Shown here one piece after another: positions 26,495-35,232 of a stretch of 54,894 nucleotides of DNA. The DNA is from JBGPHT01 sp041484525 (GTDB lineage: Bacteria > Acidobacteriota > Terriglobia > Bryobacterales > Bryobacteraceae), in assembly GCA_041484525.1 (NCBI GenBank), contig JBGPHT010000036.1, positions 1-54,894 on the forward strand, written 5' to 3'. Both the position numbers and the translations under genes were made by a program. The notes below the pieces were generated by a model that did no database searches, was not told where the DNA came from, and saw only the letters and a program-made list of their open reading frames with translations. The first letter of the stretch is position 1. Every line of letters starts with the position of its first letter.

Positions 26495-27613
26495 TTACAC
26501 CAGCACCGTAAAGGTTGATTCCGTCCGCTGCACCGGGCGGTAGAGCGTATCCCGCTCCACCGGCTCGCGGCCGGCCTTGCGGATTAATTGCAGCAGCTCC
26601 GCGCGGCGCAGGCCCTGCACGGTGGTGGCGCCGGCGTCGTGATAGATGCGCTCTTCGACGATGGTTCCATCGATGTCGTCGGCGCCGAAACGCAGCGCGA
26701 TCTGCGCAATCCGCGGCGTCATCATCACCCAGTAAGCCTTGATGTGCGGGATGTTGTCGAGCATCAGCCGCGCCACCGCGATGTTCTTGATATCCGCGAA
26801 CCCGGTGGTCTTAGGGATGTGATCGAGGGCCGTATTGTCCGGATGGAACGCCAGCGGGATGAACGTGACGAACCCGTGCGTTTCGTCCTGCAGCTCGCGC
26901 AGCCGCACCAGGTGGTCGGCGCGATCCTCGTCGTTTTCCAGATGTCCGTACAGCATCGTGCAGTTCGACCGCAGTCCCAACTGGTGCGCCGTGCGCGCCG
27001 TTTCGATCCACTCGTTGCCGTCGATCTTGTGGTCGCAGATGATGCGGCGTACGCGCTCGTTGAAGATCTCGGCGCCGCCGCCGGGAAGCGAATCCATGCC
27101 GGCGTCGCGCAGCCGCTCGAGGGTTTCCCGCACCGAAATCCGCGTGCGCTGCGAGAGGTACGCGATCTCCACCATCGTGAACGCCTTGAGGTGCACCTGC
27201 GGGAAGCGCTGCTTCAGGCCGCGCAGCATCTCGCAGTACCAATCGAGCGTCAGCTCGGGATGCAGTCCGCCCACGATGTGGAACTCGGTGACGGCTTCGC
27301 TCCAGCCCTCGCCCGCGCGATGCCAGACCTCCTCAAGCGACATGGTGTACGCCTTCGGGTCGCGCACGCGCTTGCCGAAAGCGCACAGCCGGCAACTGGC
27401 GACGCAAACATCCGTCGGGTTGATGTGCCGGTTGACGTTGAAGTACGTGGTGTTGCCGTGGAGCCGCTCCCGGACGATGTTGGCCAGGTAGCCGAGCGCT
27501 AGAATATCGAAACTTCGGTAGAGCGCGACGCCATCATCGAACGAGAGCCGCTCGCCCGCCTCCACCTTCTGGCGAATGGGAACGAGACGCGGATCGTCAA
27601 TCACGACTTGCAT
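26495..27613 (-). CDS. mqnE: Aminofutalosine synthase (radical SAM)
   Basis: 372 aa. The radical-SAM cluster motif CVASCRLC (Cys70, Cys74, Cys77) follows TYFNVNRHINPTD, and EFHIVGGLHPEL, GGGAEIF and ITPR-like VMMTPRIAQIAL are typical of MqnE. The enzyme joins 3-[(1-carboxyvinyl)oxy]benzoate to SAM's adenosyl group in the futalosine route to menaquinone. The prenyltransferase gene 3 bp upstream supports MqnE over CofH or MqnC. Confidence 0.9.
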   Translation of the reverse strand: MQVVIDDPRLVPIRQKVEAGERLSFDDGVALYRSFDILALGYLANIVRERLHGNTTYFNVNRHINPTDVCVASCRLCAFGKRVRDPKAYTMSLEEVWHRAGEGWSEAVTEFHIVGGLHPELTLDWYCEMLRGLKQRFPQVHLKAFTMVEIAYLSQRTRISVRETLERLRDAGMDSLPGGGAEIFNERVRRIICDHKIDGNEWIETARTAHQLGLRSNCTMLYGHLENDEDRADHLVRLRELQDETHGFVTFIPLAFHPDNTALDHIPKTTGFADIKNIAVARLMLDNIPHIKAYWVMMTPRIAQIALRFGADDIDGTIVEERIYHDAGATTVQGLRRAELLQLIRKAGREPVERDTLYRPVQRTESTFTVLV

Positions 27614-27616
27614 GGC

Positions 27617-28501
27617 TCAGGCACCCGGCTTAATGAGGAAAATATCAGCCGCCCAGAATAAAAAGAATAACACGCTCACATATCCATTCATGGTGAAGAA
27701 GGCGGCGTTGACGCGCGAGAGATCGTTCGGTTTCACCAGCGAATGTTCGTAGACCAGCAGTCCCACCACGGCCGCCACGCCCGCGAGCGCCAGGGCGCCC
27801 AGGTGCAGCGTGTAGACCAGCGCCAGCAGGCATAAGATCATCAGCGCGTGCAGCACTTGCGCCAGCCGCAAAGCGCCCCGGATCCCCACCGCCCGTGGAA
27901 TGCTGTGCAGTCCCTCGGTGCTATCGAACTCGTAATCCTGGCAGGCGTAGATGACGTCGAATCCGGCCGTCCAGAACGTGACGGCGGCCGTGAGCCAGAG
28001 GATGCGCGGATCGAGGGAGCCGCGCATCGCGATCCATGCCGCTGCCGGCGCGATCCCGAGGCTGAAGCCGAGCACCAGGTGGGAAAACGACGTGAACCGC
28101 TTGGTGAACGAGTAGAAAAAGATGATGGCGAGCGCCAGCGGCGACAGCTTCAGGCAGAGGCTGTTCAGCTCGGCCGCGGCCAGAAAGAACACCGCCGAGG
28201 ATACGGCCACGAACGCCCACGTGAATCCCGCGCCCAGCAGCCCGGCCGGCAGATGCCGCATCTTGGTGCGCGGATTGCGCGCGTCGATAGACGCATCCAC
28301 CAGCCGGTTGAACGCCATGGCCGCCGACCGCGCGCCCACCATCGCCAACCCGATCCACAACAGCTTGACGCCCACCAGGCCGATTCTGAAATCGCTTTCA
28401 CGCACGGCCAGCAGCGCTCCCGTGAGCGCGAACGGCAGCGCAAACACGGAATGCTCGAACTTGATCATCGCAAGCGTCAGGCGAAGGCGTTTCCAGATCA
28501 T
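27617..28501 (-). CDS. mqnP: UbiA-family prenyltransferase of the futalosine pathway
   Basis: 294 aa with about eight transmembrane helices. The prenyl-diphosphate-binding acid motif is seen as NRLVDASIDARNPRT (N/DxxxD) near residue 65, and the second Asp-rich motif as DVIYACQDYEFD near residue 188. Attaches a polyprenyl chain to the naphthoate precursor at the membrane. Stop 3 bp before the mqnE start, so one operon. Annotated as 4-hydroxybenzoate prenyltransferase in many genomes; the mqnE neighbour argues for MqnP. Confidence 0.85.
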   Translation of the reverse strand: MIWKRLRLTLAMIKFEHSVFALPFALTGALLAVRESDFRIGLVGVKLLWIGLAMVGARSAAMAFNRLVDASIDARNPRTKMRHLPAGLLGAGFTWAFVAVSSAVFFLAAAELNSLCLKLSPLALAIIFFYSFTKRFTSFSHLVLGFSLGIAPAAAWIAMRGSLDPRILWLTAAVTFWTAGFDVIYACQDYEFDSTEGLHSIPRAVGIRGALRLAQVLHALMILCLLALVYTLHLGALALAGVAAVVGLLVYEHSLVKPNDLSRVNAAFFTMNGYVSVLFFLFWAADIFLIKPGA

Positions 28502-28574
28502 CTTTAGTGGTACCGTCTTATTTTACGCCTCGTCCGCGACGTGTTACAGTTTCTTCGTAAGTCTGGTTAGTTGA

Positions 28575-29306
28575 ATGCTGGATGCCTTTGCGTTATCCGA
28601 CAAGGGATGCGTACGCACAAATAACGAAGACTGCTGTCTGATCGAACCCGAGTTGGGGTTGTACGTGCTGGCGGATGGCATGGGCGGCGCCAAAGCCGGC
28701 GAGCGGGCCTCGCGCATCGCGGTCGATACGGTGGCGGAGACCGTTTTAATGGCGCAGCGCCGCGATTCGCAGGTATTGATCTCCGCTGTCGAGGAGGCCA
28801 ACCGGCGCGTGCTCGAGGCGGCGCATAGCGATTCGAGCCTGGAAGGCATGGGCACGACGCTGGTGGCGGCGCTCGAAATCGGCGAAGACCTTTCCATCGC
28901 CAGCGTGGGCGACAGCCGGGCATACCTGCTGGACGACAGCGGTTTTCGAGCGATCACCGATGACCAGACCTGGGTGAACGAAGTAGGCAGGCCGCTCGGT
29001 CTGGACGAAGAGAGTTTGAAGAACCACCCGATGCGCCACGTGCTCACGATGGCGATCGGCGCCAGCGCTCCGCTCACCGTGAATTATTACTCGGTGCCGC
29101 TGCGGACGGGCGCGTTGGTGATGATGTGCAGCGATGGGCTGCACGGCGTGTTGGAAGCCCCGCAACTGGAAGAGATCCTGCGGGACGGGCGTGACGGCGT
29201 TCCGCTCGAAGCAAGCTGCCGCAAGCTGGTCGAGGCAGCCAAGGAAGCGGGCGGTCCGGACAACATCACTGCTGTCCTGGTGCGGAAAGGTCCGGTCGCC
29301 GTATGA
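28575..29306 (+). CDS. PP2C-family serine/threonine phosphatase
   Basis: 243 aa. Metal-site and core motifs of PPM phosphatases are all present: GCVRTNNEDCC, LADGMGG, EGMGTTLVA, SVGDSRAYLL, CSDGLHGV and GGPDNITAVLV. Cytosolic, magnesium/manganese-dependent reversal of Ser/Thr protein phosphorylation (Stp type). No kinase gene is adjacent. The two genes that follow, coding for exported proteins, are close enough (7 bp, then a 4-bp overlap) to be on the same transcript. Confidence 0.9.
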   Translation: MLDAFALSDKGCVRTNNEDCCLIEPELGLYVLADGMGGAKAGERASRIAVDTVAETVLMAQRRDSQVLISAVEEANRRVLEAAHSDSSLEGMGTTLVAALEIGEDLSIASVGDSRAYLLDDSGFRAITDDQTWVNEVGRPLGLDEESLKNHPMRHVLTMAIGASAPLTVNYYSVPLRTGALVMMCSDGLHGVLEAPQLEEILRDGRDGVPLEASCRKLVEAAKEAGGPDNITAVLVRKGPVAV

Positions 29307-29313
29307 ACGCCAA

Positions 29314-30027
29314 TTGCCCCTACCAAAACTTCTTTTGCCGGTCGCGCTGGTTGTAGCGCTCGCCTGCCCTGCGACGGCTCAAGTCGCCATTCTGCAGATC
29401 TTGATGGTTGAAGGCGAGGGTGCCGTCCACGGCCCTGGCGCGCGCAGCACTCGCCCTTTGACGGTCGAGGTCACGGATGAAAACGGCAAGCCCGTGGAGG
29501 GCGCCGCCGTGAGTTTCCACCTGCCCGAGGAGGGTGCCGGTGGTTCCTTCCCGAACGGCCTGCGGACGGCGGTCGCGACCACCGACGCGCGCGGCCGTGC
29601 CAGCGTGCACGGCCTGCAGGCCAACCGCATCCCCGGACGTTTCCAGGTTCGGATCCTGGCGTCGAAGGAGCAGGTGCGCGCCGGCATCGTCTCGTTCCAG
29701 TATGTCGGCGAGCCGGCAGGCGGGCCGACGTCTGCCGCGGCGCGGACGGCTCCCGAATCGGCGAGTGGGTCGGGGACTGCCACCGCGCGGCCGGCTCCCC
29801 GGCCACCAGGCGCGCCGGCGCCTGCCACCGCACGGACCGTTCCCCGGCCGGCCGCCAAGGCGAGTTGGCTTTCTAAAAAGTGGATCGTGATCGTGGCGGC
29901 AGTGGGGGGCGCCGCAGTCGCCGGGTTGGTGGCGGCGCGCTCGGGTGGCACCGCGCCCGCGCCGCCCACGCCGCCTCTGCCCACTCCCACAGTCGGTATC
30001 CCGACCATCGTGGTGGGCCACCCATGA
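29314..30027 (+). CDS. Exported Big_1-like protein with Pro/Ala-rich linker and membrane anchor
   Basis: 237 aa from a proposed TTG at 29314, chosen because it opens a proper signal peptide (PLPKLLLPVALVVALA, ending TAQ) just after the phosphatase stop. Residues 30-130 form a bacterial Ig-like (Big_1-type) domain (PLTVEVTDENGKPVEGAAVS, GRASVHGLQANRIPGRFQV). Residues 133-190 are a low-complexity Pro/Ala/Thr/Arg linker, followed by one transmembrane helix (WIVIVAAVGGAAVAGLVAA) and a short Pro-rich tail. Likely a cell-envelope protein; role unknown. Confidence 0.65.
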   Translation: MPLPKLLLPVALVVALACPATAQVAILQILMVEGEGAVHGPGARSTRPLTVEVTDENGKPVEGAAVSFHLPEEGAGGSFPNGLRTAVATTDARGRASVHGLQANRIPGRFQVRILASKEQVRAGIVSFQYVGEPAGGPTSAAARTAPESASGSGTATARPAPRPPGAPAPATARTVPRPAAKASWLSKKWIVIVAAVGGAAVAGLVAARSGGTAPAPPTPPLPTPTVGIPTIVVGHP

Positions 30028-31379
30028 GCGCGCACATCTTCAAATGGCTGCTGCTCGCGTGGCTGTGGGCACCCGCGGCGTTCGGACAGTTCGGACTGTT
30101 TGCCGTCGATGGCAGCGCCGAACGTCCGGTGCCCGCCGTCTACGATCTGGGCGGCTTGGGTCCCGCCGAAACCGGGGCGGCGCGTTTCCGTATCCGCAAC
30201 GTCTCCACGTCCAGTGCCACCTTGAGCGGCCTTACGGTGACAGGATCCGGATTCAAACTGGCGAGCGGGCTAACCCTGCCCGCCGTGCTGGCCCCGCAGG
30301 CGGCGGTCGAGTTCGCCGTCGAGTTCCAGGCCGTTGACCTAGGTGCATACAGCGCCGGGCTGGTGTCGGACGGCATCTCGGTCTTGCTTACCGCCGCCGT
30401 GGTGCCGCGCCTGACCTATCAGGATGGCGCGCAGACGCTGGGCGAAGGGCCGGTGAATTTCGGCGCCATCGAGCGCGGGTCGAGCCTAATGCGGCGCATC
30501 ATGGTGGCGAACCTGACGCCGCTTCCCCTCATCGTCCCCGGAATCTTCGTGAGCGGTGATGACTTCGCGCTTTCGGGGACAGCTCCCAACGGGACGGAAG
30601 TGCCGGCGCAGCAGACCGTCGGCTTCGACATCGTGTTCCGCCCGTCGGTCCTGGGCACGCGCGGCGGAACGCTCCGCATCGGCGATCGCGCGTATGCGCT
30701 GTCCGGCACCGGCGTCGACCCGTCGCTTCCCAAGCCGCATCTCGCAGTGGACTTCGCCAAGCCGCTCAGCGCGCAGCAGGGTGCGGTCTCGGTTACGTTC
30801 GACGCACCCGCGAAGACCGGCGGAACGGGCGCTATCACGCTCGATTTCCGCCCCGCCGTCGCCGGCGCCAAGGACTCCGCGATCGCGTTCGCATCGGGCG
30901 GGCGTACCGCAGCCTTCACCGTGTCGGCCGGAGATACCCAGGCGCACTTCGGCGATCGGGTCTCAGTGGCGATTCAAACCGGGACCACCGCCGGCGCGCT
31001 GGTGCTGACGGTCGAACTCGGCGGCGTTACGGACCAGCAGATCGTCGCCATCGATCCGGCCGCCGTTACCATCACTTCCGCCCTGGCCGTACGCACCGGC
31101 GGAGCCATCGAGATCGCCGTTGCGGGCTTCGACAATACGCGCAGCGCCGGTGCCCTCACGTTTACCTTCTTCGACGTGGCCGGGAGCACGGTTTCACCCG
31201 GCGCGCTGCGTGTGGACGCCGCCGCCGTCTTCGCGGGCTACTTCGCCACATCGGACGGCGGCGTATTCTCGCTGAAGGCGGCCTTCCCCGTGACGGGCGA
31301 TGCCTCCCGCATCACCAGCGTCGAAGTGCAGCTCGCGAATAGTGCCGGCGCCACTAAGACGAGCCGTATCGCTTTTTGA
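30024..31379 (+). CDS. Exported protein with choice-of-anchor (ASPM/HYDIN-like) domains
   Basis: 451 aa; ATG at 30024 overlaps the preceding stop (ATGA). Signal peptide at residues 1-20 (ending AAFG). Two immunoglobulin-like units of the choice-of-anchor/ASH type follow (GAARFRIRNVSTSSATLSGL and LMRRIMVANLTPLPL, each then FxVxFxP-like QAAVEFAVEFQAV and VGFDIVFRPS). The C-terminal 200 residues hold further beta-sandwich repeats. Probably an extracellular structural or adhesive protein acting with the Ig-like protein before it. Confidence 0.7.
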   Translation: MSAHIFKWLLLAWLWAPAAFGQFGLFAVDGSAERPVPAVYDLGGLGPAETGAARFRIRNVSTSSATLSGLTVTGSGFKLASGLTLPAVLAPQAAVEFAVEFQAVDLGAYSAGLVSDGISVLLTAAVVPRLTYQDGAQTLGEGPVNFGAIERGSSLMRRIMVANLTPLPLIVPGIFVSGDDFALSGTAPNGTEVPAQQTVGFDIVFRPSVLGTRGGTLRIGDRAYALSGTGVDPSLPKPHLAVDFAKPLSAQQGAVSVTFDAPAKTGGTGAITLDFRPAVAGAKDSAIAFASGGRTAAFTVSAGDTQAHFGDRVSVAIQTGTTAGALVLTVELGGVTDQQIVAIDPAAVTITSALAVRTGGAIEIAVAGFDNTRSAGALTFTFFDVAGSTVSPGALRVDAAAVFAGYFATSDGGVFSLKAAFPVTGDASRITSVEVQLANSAGATKTSRIAF

Positions 31380-31434
31380 GCCGGCCCGATTGACACAGCG
31401 ACCGGCGAGCTATATAGTTTGAACCGACAACGAA

Positions 31435-32094
31435 ATGTCTACTCTTGTGAAATCCTTCTGCACAATTATCCTGATCGGCGCAGGCGTCGCCTTCACACAA
31501 ACCCCGGATCTAGGCATCTTTACGGATCAGGGCAGTGTCGGCCAAACACCTCCCGGAAACAAGGCTGTCTACGATCCGGCTAAGAAAGAATTTCGAATTA
31601 CCGGAGGCGGAGCCAATGTGTGGAGTGCCGTGGATGCTTTCCATTTCGTCTGGAAGAAAGCGTCTGGCGATGTGACTCTTACGGCCGACGTGCAATGGAT
31701 CGGGACGAGCACCGTAGGCCACCGGAAGGCCATGCTGATGGTCCGGCAAAGCCTGGATCCGGGATCGGCCTATACCGACGCGGTATCCCATGGCGATGGA
31801 CTTACGTCGCTGCAGTTTCGAGGCGCCGCCAATGAACAGACCTATCAGATCTTCACGCAGATCGACGGGCCGGCGCGCCTGCGCATCGTGCGGAAAGGGA
31901 GCCGGTATACGATGTACGCCGGGAAGCCGAACGAGGAACTGAAACCCGTCGGCCCTGTCGAGTACGTTACGCTGAAGGACCCGGTGTATGCCGGTCTCGG
32001 AGTTTGCTCGCACGTTGCCACGACTCTCGAGACCGCGATCTTCTCCAACGTCAAGCTGGAGCAGGGAGCGCCGGCGACACAGGCCGCTCGCTAA
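31435..32094 (+). CDS. Exported concanavalin-like (DUF1349-type) protein
   Basis: 219 aa. Signal peptide at residues 1-21. The rest is a single beta-jelly-roll of the DUF1349/laminin-G type: DAFHFVWKKASGDVTLTADV, HRKAMLMVRQSLDPGSAYTD, YTMYAGKPNEELKPVG, VYAGLGVCSHVATTLETAIF and FSNVKLE. Such domains bind carbohydrate in some families, but no ligand residues can be assigned here. Stands alone, 27 bp before the VOC gene, possibly cotranscribed. Confidence 0.7.
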   Translation: MSTLVKSFCTIILIGAGVAFTQTPDLGIFTDQGSVGQTPPGNKAVYDPAKKEFRITGGGANVWSAVDAFHFVWKKASGDVTLTADVQWIGTSTVGHRKAMLMVRQSLDPGSAYTDAVSHGDGLTSLQFRGAANEQTYQIFTQIDGPARLRIVRKGSRYTMYAGKPNEELKPVGPVEYVTLKDPVYAGLGVCSHVATTLETAIFSNVKLEQGAPATQAAR

Positions 32095-32121
32095 CTCCTT
32101 TCCGGAACCAAGGGGTCTCTT

Positions 32122-33036
32122 ATGTTGCTCAGAGTATGCTGCTGTCTGACTGCCCTTGTGGGGGTCGCCGCCGAAGCGGCGGAACGGCCGCGCATCGTCG
32201 GCATCGCGAATATCGCTGTCAAAGTCGACAATCTGGATGAGGCGCGAAAGTTCTACACGAACGTTGTCGGCATGGCCGAAGCCTTCCAGACCAAAGACCC
32301 CGGCGTCCCCGGGGAGCTCGCCTGCTTCAAGGTCAACGATCGCCAATATGTCGAGGTCTCTCCTACTCTCAAGGGCGAGAGCGAAGACCGGCTCATCCGA
32401 ATCGGCTTTGAAACCGCCGATGCCCGAAAGTTGCGCGACTATCTGGCCGGCAAGGGAATTCAGGTGCCGGCGAAGATCGACAAAGACGCGAATGGCAACC
32501 GGAGCTTCACCGTCAAAGATCCGGACGGTCACACGGTGCAGTTCGTGCAGTACATGGGCGGATCTGTCCATAGCCGCAAGTTCGGCAAGGACATGCCGGA
32601 TACTCGCATCTCCGATCACATGTTGCACGTAGGTGTGCGCGTGACCGATCCCGCGAAAGCCGACGCTTTCTACAAAGACATTCTCGGTTTTCGATTGCAA
32701 TGGAAAGGTGGACGCGCCGACGATCGCTTCGAATGGATCTCCTTGATGGTCCCCGACGGCTATGACTGGCTGGAATACATGGTGAGCACCACCGTACCTA
32801 CTCCCCGGCAACTCGGCGTGCTGCATCACTATGCCCTGAGCACGCTCGACATCCAGAAGGTATACAAGATGGTTGTCGAGCGCGGCTACCAGCCACCGCA
32901 GGAGCCCGCGATCGCTCGCGATGGCCGCTGGCTGCTCCAGCTATATGACAAGAATTTCACACGCACGGAGATGATGATCCGCAAACCGGTGCGGACCCCG
33001 TGCTGTTCCCCGAACCTGGACGATTTCAAGCAGTGA
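32122..33036 (+). CDS. Exported tandem VOC (glyoxalase-fold) protein
   Basis: 304 aa. A signal peptide (residues 1-19, ending AEA) precedes two vicinal-oxygen-chelate domains: IVGIANIAVKVDNLDEARKF ... GHTVQFVQY and HMLHVGVRVTDPAKADAFYK ... LGVLHHYALS. Candidate metal ligands (His, Glu) occur at the beta1 and beta4 positions of the second unit. VOC proteins isomerise or cleave small organic molecules; an exported one suggests periplasmic chemistry. Substrate not predictable. Confidence 0.75.
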   Translation: MLLRVCCCLTALVGVAAEAAERPRIVGIANIAVKVDNLDEARKFYTNVVGMAEAFQTKDPGVPGELACFKVNDRQYVEVSPTLKGESEDRLIRIGFETADARKLRDYLAGKGIQVPAKIDKDANGNRSFTVKDPDGHTVQFVQYMGGSVHSRKFGKDMPDTRISDHMLHVGVRVTDPAKADAFYKDILGFRLQWKGGRADDRFEWISLMVPDGYDWLEYMVSTTVPTPRQLGVLHHYALSTLDIQKVYKMVVERGYQPPQEPAIARDGRWLLQLYDKNFTRTEMMIRKPVRTPCCSPNLDDFKQ

Positions 33037-33057
33037 AATTTCCCCCCACCTGAACTC

Positions 33058-33312
33058 TTACAGGTTTGCCGGCGCCTTACCCGTCTTCAGGAACTCGTGT
33101 ATCCAACGGTTCACTCGAGCGCGCTGCTCGGGTACGATCGTGTGGCCTGTCTCTATCTGGAGTGTCAGAGTCTTTGGCGCAGTGACGGAGTTAAAGGCCG
33201 CGAACGTGGTCGTGGGCGCGCACGTCTCATCGTTATATCCCCAGCTATACAGGCCGGGGACCTTCAGCTTGCGCGCAAAGTTTACCGTGTCGTAGTAAGC
33301 TGCTGTCTCCAT
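33058..33312 (-). pseudogene. Acetyl-xylan-esterase-like (AXE1) C-terminal fragment
   Basis: An 84-codon minus-strand frame reads AYYDTVNFARKLKVPGLYSW, GYNDETCAPTTTFAAFN and LQIETGHTIVPEQ, the end of the AXE1/cephalosporin-C deacetylase family (acid and His of the triad in NDETC and TGHT). A stop codon lies directly before the first Met and nothing upstream continues the protein, so only the last quarter remains. Degraded carbohydrate esterase gene. Confidence 0.7.
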
Positions 33313-33404
33313 CTTTTTCTAGCTGCCGTGAAGGCGATCGTTTCGTAGATGTGCACCAGCGACAAGGGCTCCAATCGGCGGACTGCAGGAACGCGATCCT
33401 CGCC

Positions 33405-35174
33405 TCAATGCCCGCGCACTACCAACTCCACTCCCCCAATTACCGTTCTACCCGGCATCGCCACGCCGAGAATCTCCTGGTATCTCGTCGCAGTCACGTT
33501 AGTAACCTGCAGGAACGGGTGGACGCGGCCGCGCGTGAAGGCGCCGTAGACATCCCAAAGCGCATAAGGGTCGCGGGCGCGGCGTTCCAGGACGCCGAGG
33601 CGCGTACGCACCACCACGCGATTTCGAATAGTCGCCTGGTAGGCAGCGACTCCCGAGTGCACAGGGTAATTGAAGGTGTACTTGGTGAAGCCGGCGGCGA
33701 TTGTGTCCTGCACCCCGCGCAAACCGGTGTAGCGGAAATCGAACCCCGATACGCGCACCGACGCTTCGACGCCCGTGAAATTCAAATTCTGGATGTTGAG
33801 CGCGCGCCAGATATCGGTGGAGCTCGATCGGTAGAAATCGATGCCGTTGCGCTCGCGCCGCTCGAAGAGGGTAATCTCGCCCGTCACGTGCGCGGCGGGG
33901 TTCCAGTCAAGGCCGCCTTCGTAGGTCCACGCGCTTTCCGGGCGGAGGGTAGGGCTGCCGAGGTTGCCGGGGTCGTGATAGTAGAGGTCCGTGTAGCTGG
34001 GGACGCGGAAGGCGCGGCTGGCGGAGGCGCGGAACTTCAGGCGTGGCGAAATCCAGACGCCGCCGGCCACCGTGGGTGTGAAGGCGCCGGAGAAGTTGCG
34101 GTAGACCTCCTCGCGCGCCGCGAGCGAGAGCGAGAAGCGGTGCAGCGCGCGGAAATCGACGGCAGCGTAAGCGGCGCCGCGGCTGCGGGAATGGTCTCCC
34201 AGATTGTTGCTGATGATGGATTCGTGCAGCGCCTCGACGCCGTAAAACAAGTTGGCGTTCGGCGCCAACGGCTCGCGACGGCGCACGGCAGCCTGATAGC
34301 TTTCGTCGTGGTGGTGGTTGGTGAAGACCTCGGGGCGGTCGCGATAAAGCACGAACAGATCGCTATGGCGGCGGAAGGCGAAGCTCGCCGTGGTGCGGCT
34401 GCCGAGCGCCTGCTGCACGCCGGCAAACCACGTCTTGGTGTTTTCCCAGGAGTTGAAGTTGCCGTAGAACTGGTCGGCCCCGAAGGGGTGATCCATGTAA
34501 GCCAACGTGAGATCGCCGGCGCCCAGCGGGCTTACCAGGTGCGTAGTGGACGCGAGTTGCAGATTGCGGTAGTCGCGGTCGGGGATGAAGCCGGTGGAGA
34601 AATCGCGCGCGAATACGAGCTGCTCCGAGAGTTTCCCCGTCGTGCCCGCGAGTGATCCGCGCTGCTGATTCGTGCCGTAGTTACCCACCGCCCCACGCAG
34701 CCGCATCTCCATTCCTTCGGGCGGCGCGGTGATGACGTTGACGACGCCGCCGGCGGCATCCGAGCCGTACATGGTCGAGCCCGAGCCGCGCATCACTTCG
34801 ACCCGCACCACGGAATCGACGGGCACCGGAATGTCCATGTTGTGGTGGCCGGACTGCACGTCGTTCATGCGTTGGCCGTTGAGCAGCACCAGCGTCTGGC
34901 CGAAGCTGGCGCCGCGTATGGAAAGATCGCCCTGCACGCCATCGGGGGCGCGCGCTTCGAGGTCGAGCGACGGATCGAGGCGCAGCAGGTCGGTCAGGGT
35001 GTTCAACACCAGCGACTGGCCGCGCGCCGGAAGCACGCGAATGGCGCGATCGATCTCGTCGAGCGAGAGCGGCTCGAACGTACCCGTGACCACTACCGTC
35101 TCGTGCTGCTGCGGCTGTTGGGCGAGGCTGAGTGAACTGGTGAGGATAAGTAGAACGAGCAATTCGGAGCGCAA
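33405..35174 (-). CDS. TonB-dependent receptor (BtuB-like)
   Basis: About 589 aa from TTG at 35174, which opens the signal peptide (RSELLVLLILTSSLSLA); the longer open frame upstream overlaps the neighbouring promoter region and is not used. The plug domain carries ETVVVTG, LTDLLRLDPSLDLEARA, DLSIRGASFGQTLVLLNGQR, and VVRVEVMRGSGSTMYGSDAAGG near residues 30-170. The remaining 400 residues alternate polar/aromatic as in a 22-strand barrel. Outer-membrane uptake of a siderophore, cobalamin-like or plant-derived ligand. No riboswitch or partner gene found nearby. Confidence 0.85.
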   Translation of the reverse strand: MRSELLVLLILTSSLSLAQQPQQHETVVVTGTFEPLSLDEIDRAIRVLPARGQSLVLNTLTDLLRLDPSLDLEARAPDGVQGDLSIRGASFGQTLVLLNGQRMNDVQSGHHNMDIPVPVDSVVRVEVMRGSGSTMYGSDAAGGVVNVITAPPEGMEMRLRGAVGNYGTNQQRGSLAGTTGKLSEQLVFARDFSTGFIPDRDYRNLQLASTTHLVSPLGAGDLTLAYMDHPFGADQFYGNFNSWENTKTWFAGVQQALGSRTTASFAFRRHSDLFVLYRDRPEVFTNHHHDESYQAAVRRREPLAPNANLFYGVEALHESIISNNLGDHSRSRGAAYAAVDFRALHRFSLSLAAREEVYRNFSGAFTPTVAGGVWISPRLKFRASASRAFRVPSYTDLYYHDPGNLGSPTLRPESAWTYEGGLDWNPAAHVTGEITLFERRERNGIDFYRSSSTDIWRALNIQNLNFTGVEASVRVSGFDFRYTGLRGVQDTIAAGFTKYTFNYPVHSGVAAYQATIRNRVVVRTRLGVLERRARDPYALWDVYGAFTRGRVHPFLQVTNVTATRYQEILGVAMPGRTVIGGVELVVRGH

Positions 35175-35232
35175 ACTGAATTGTACATCGGGCCGCGTGA
35201 GGGCAGCCTGGTTGCAGCTATACTGACAGTTC

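Noticed and set aside
29314..30027. Start at an upstream GTG/ATG inside the phosphatase gene
   Set aside because: The upstream frame is a shadow of the phosphatase; only the TTG at 29314 gives a signal peptide.
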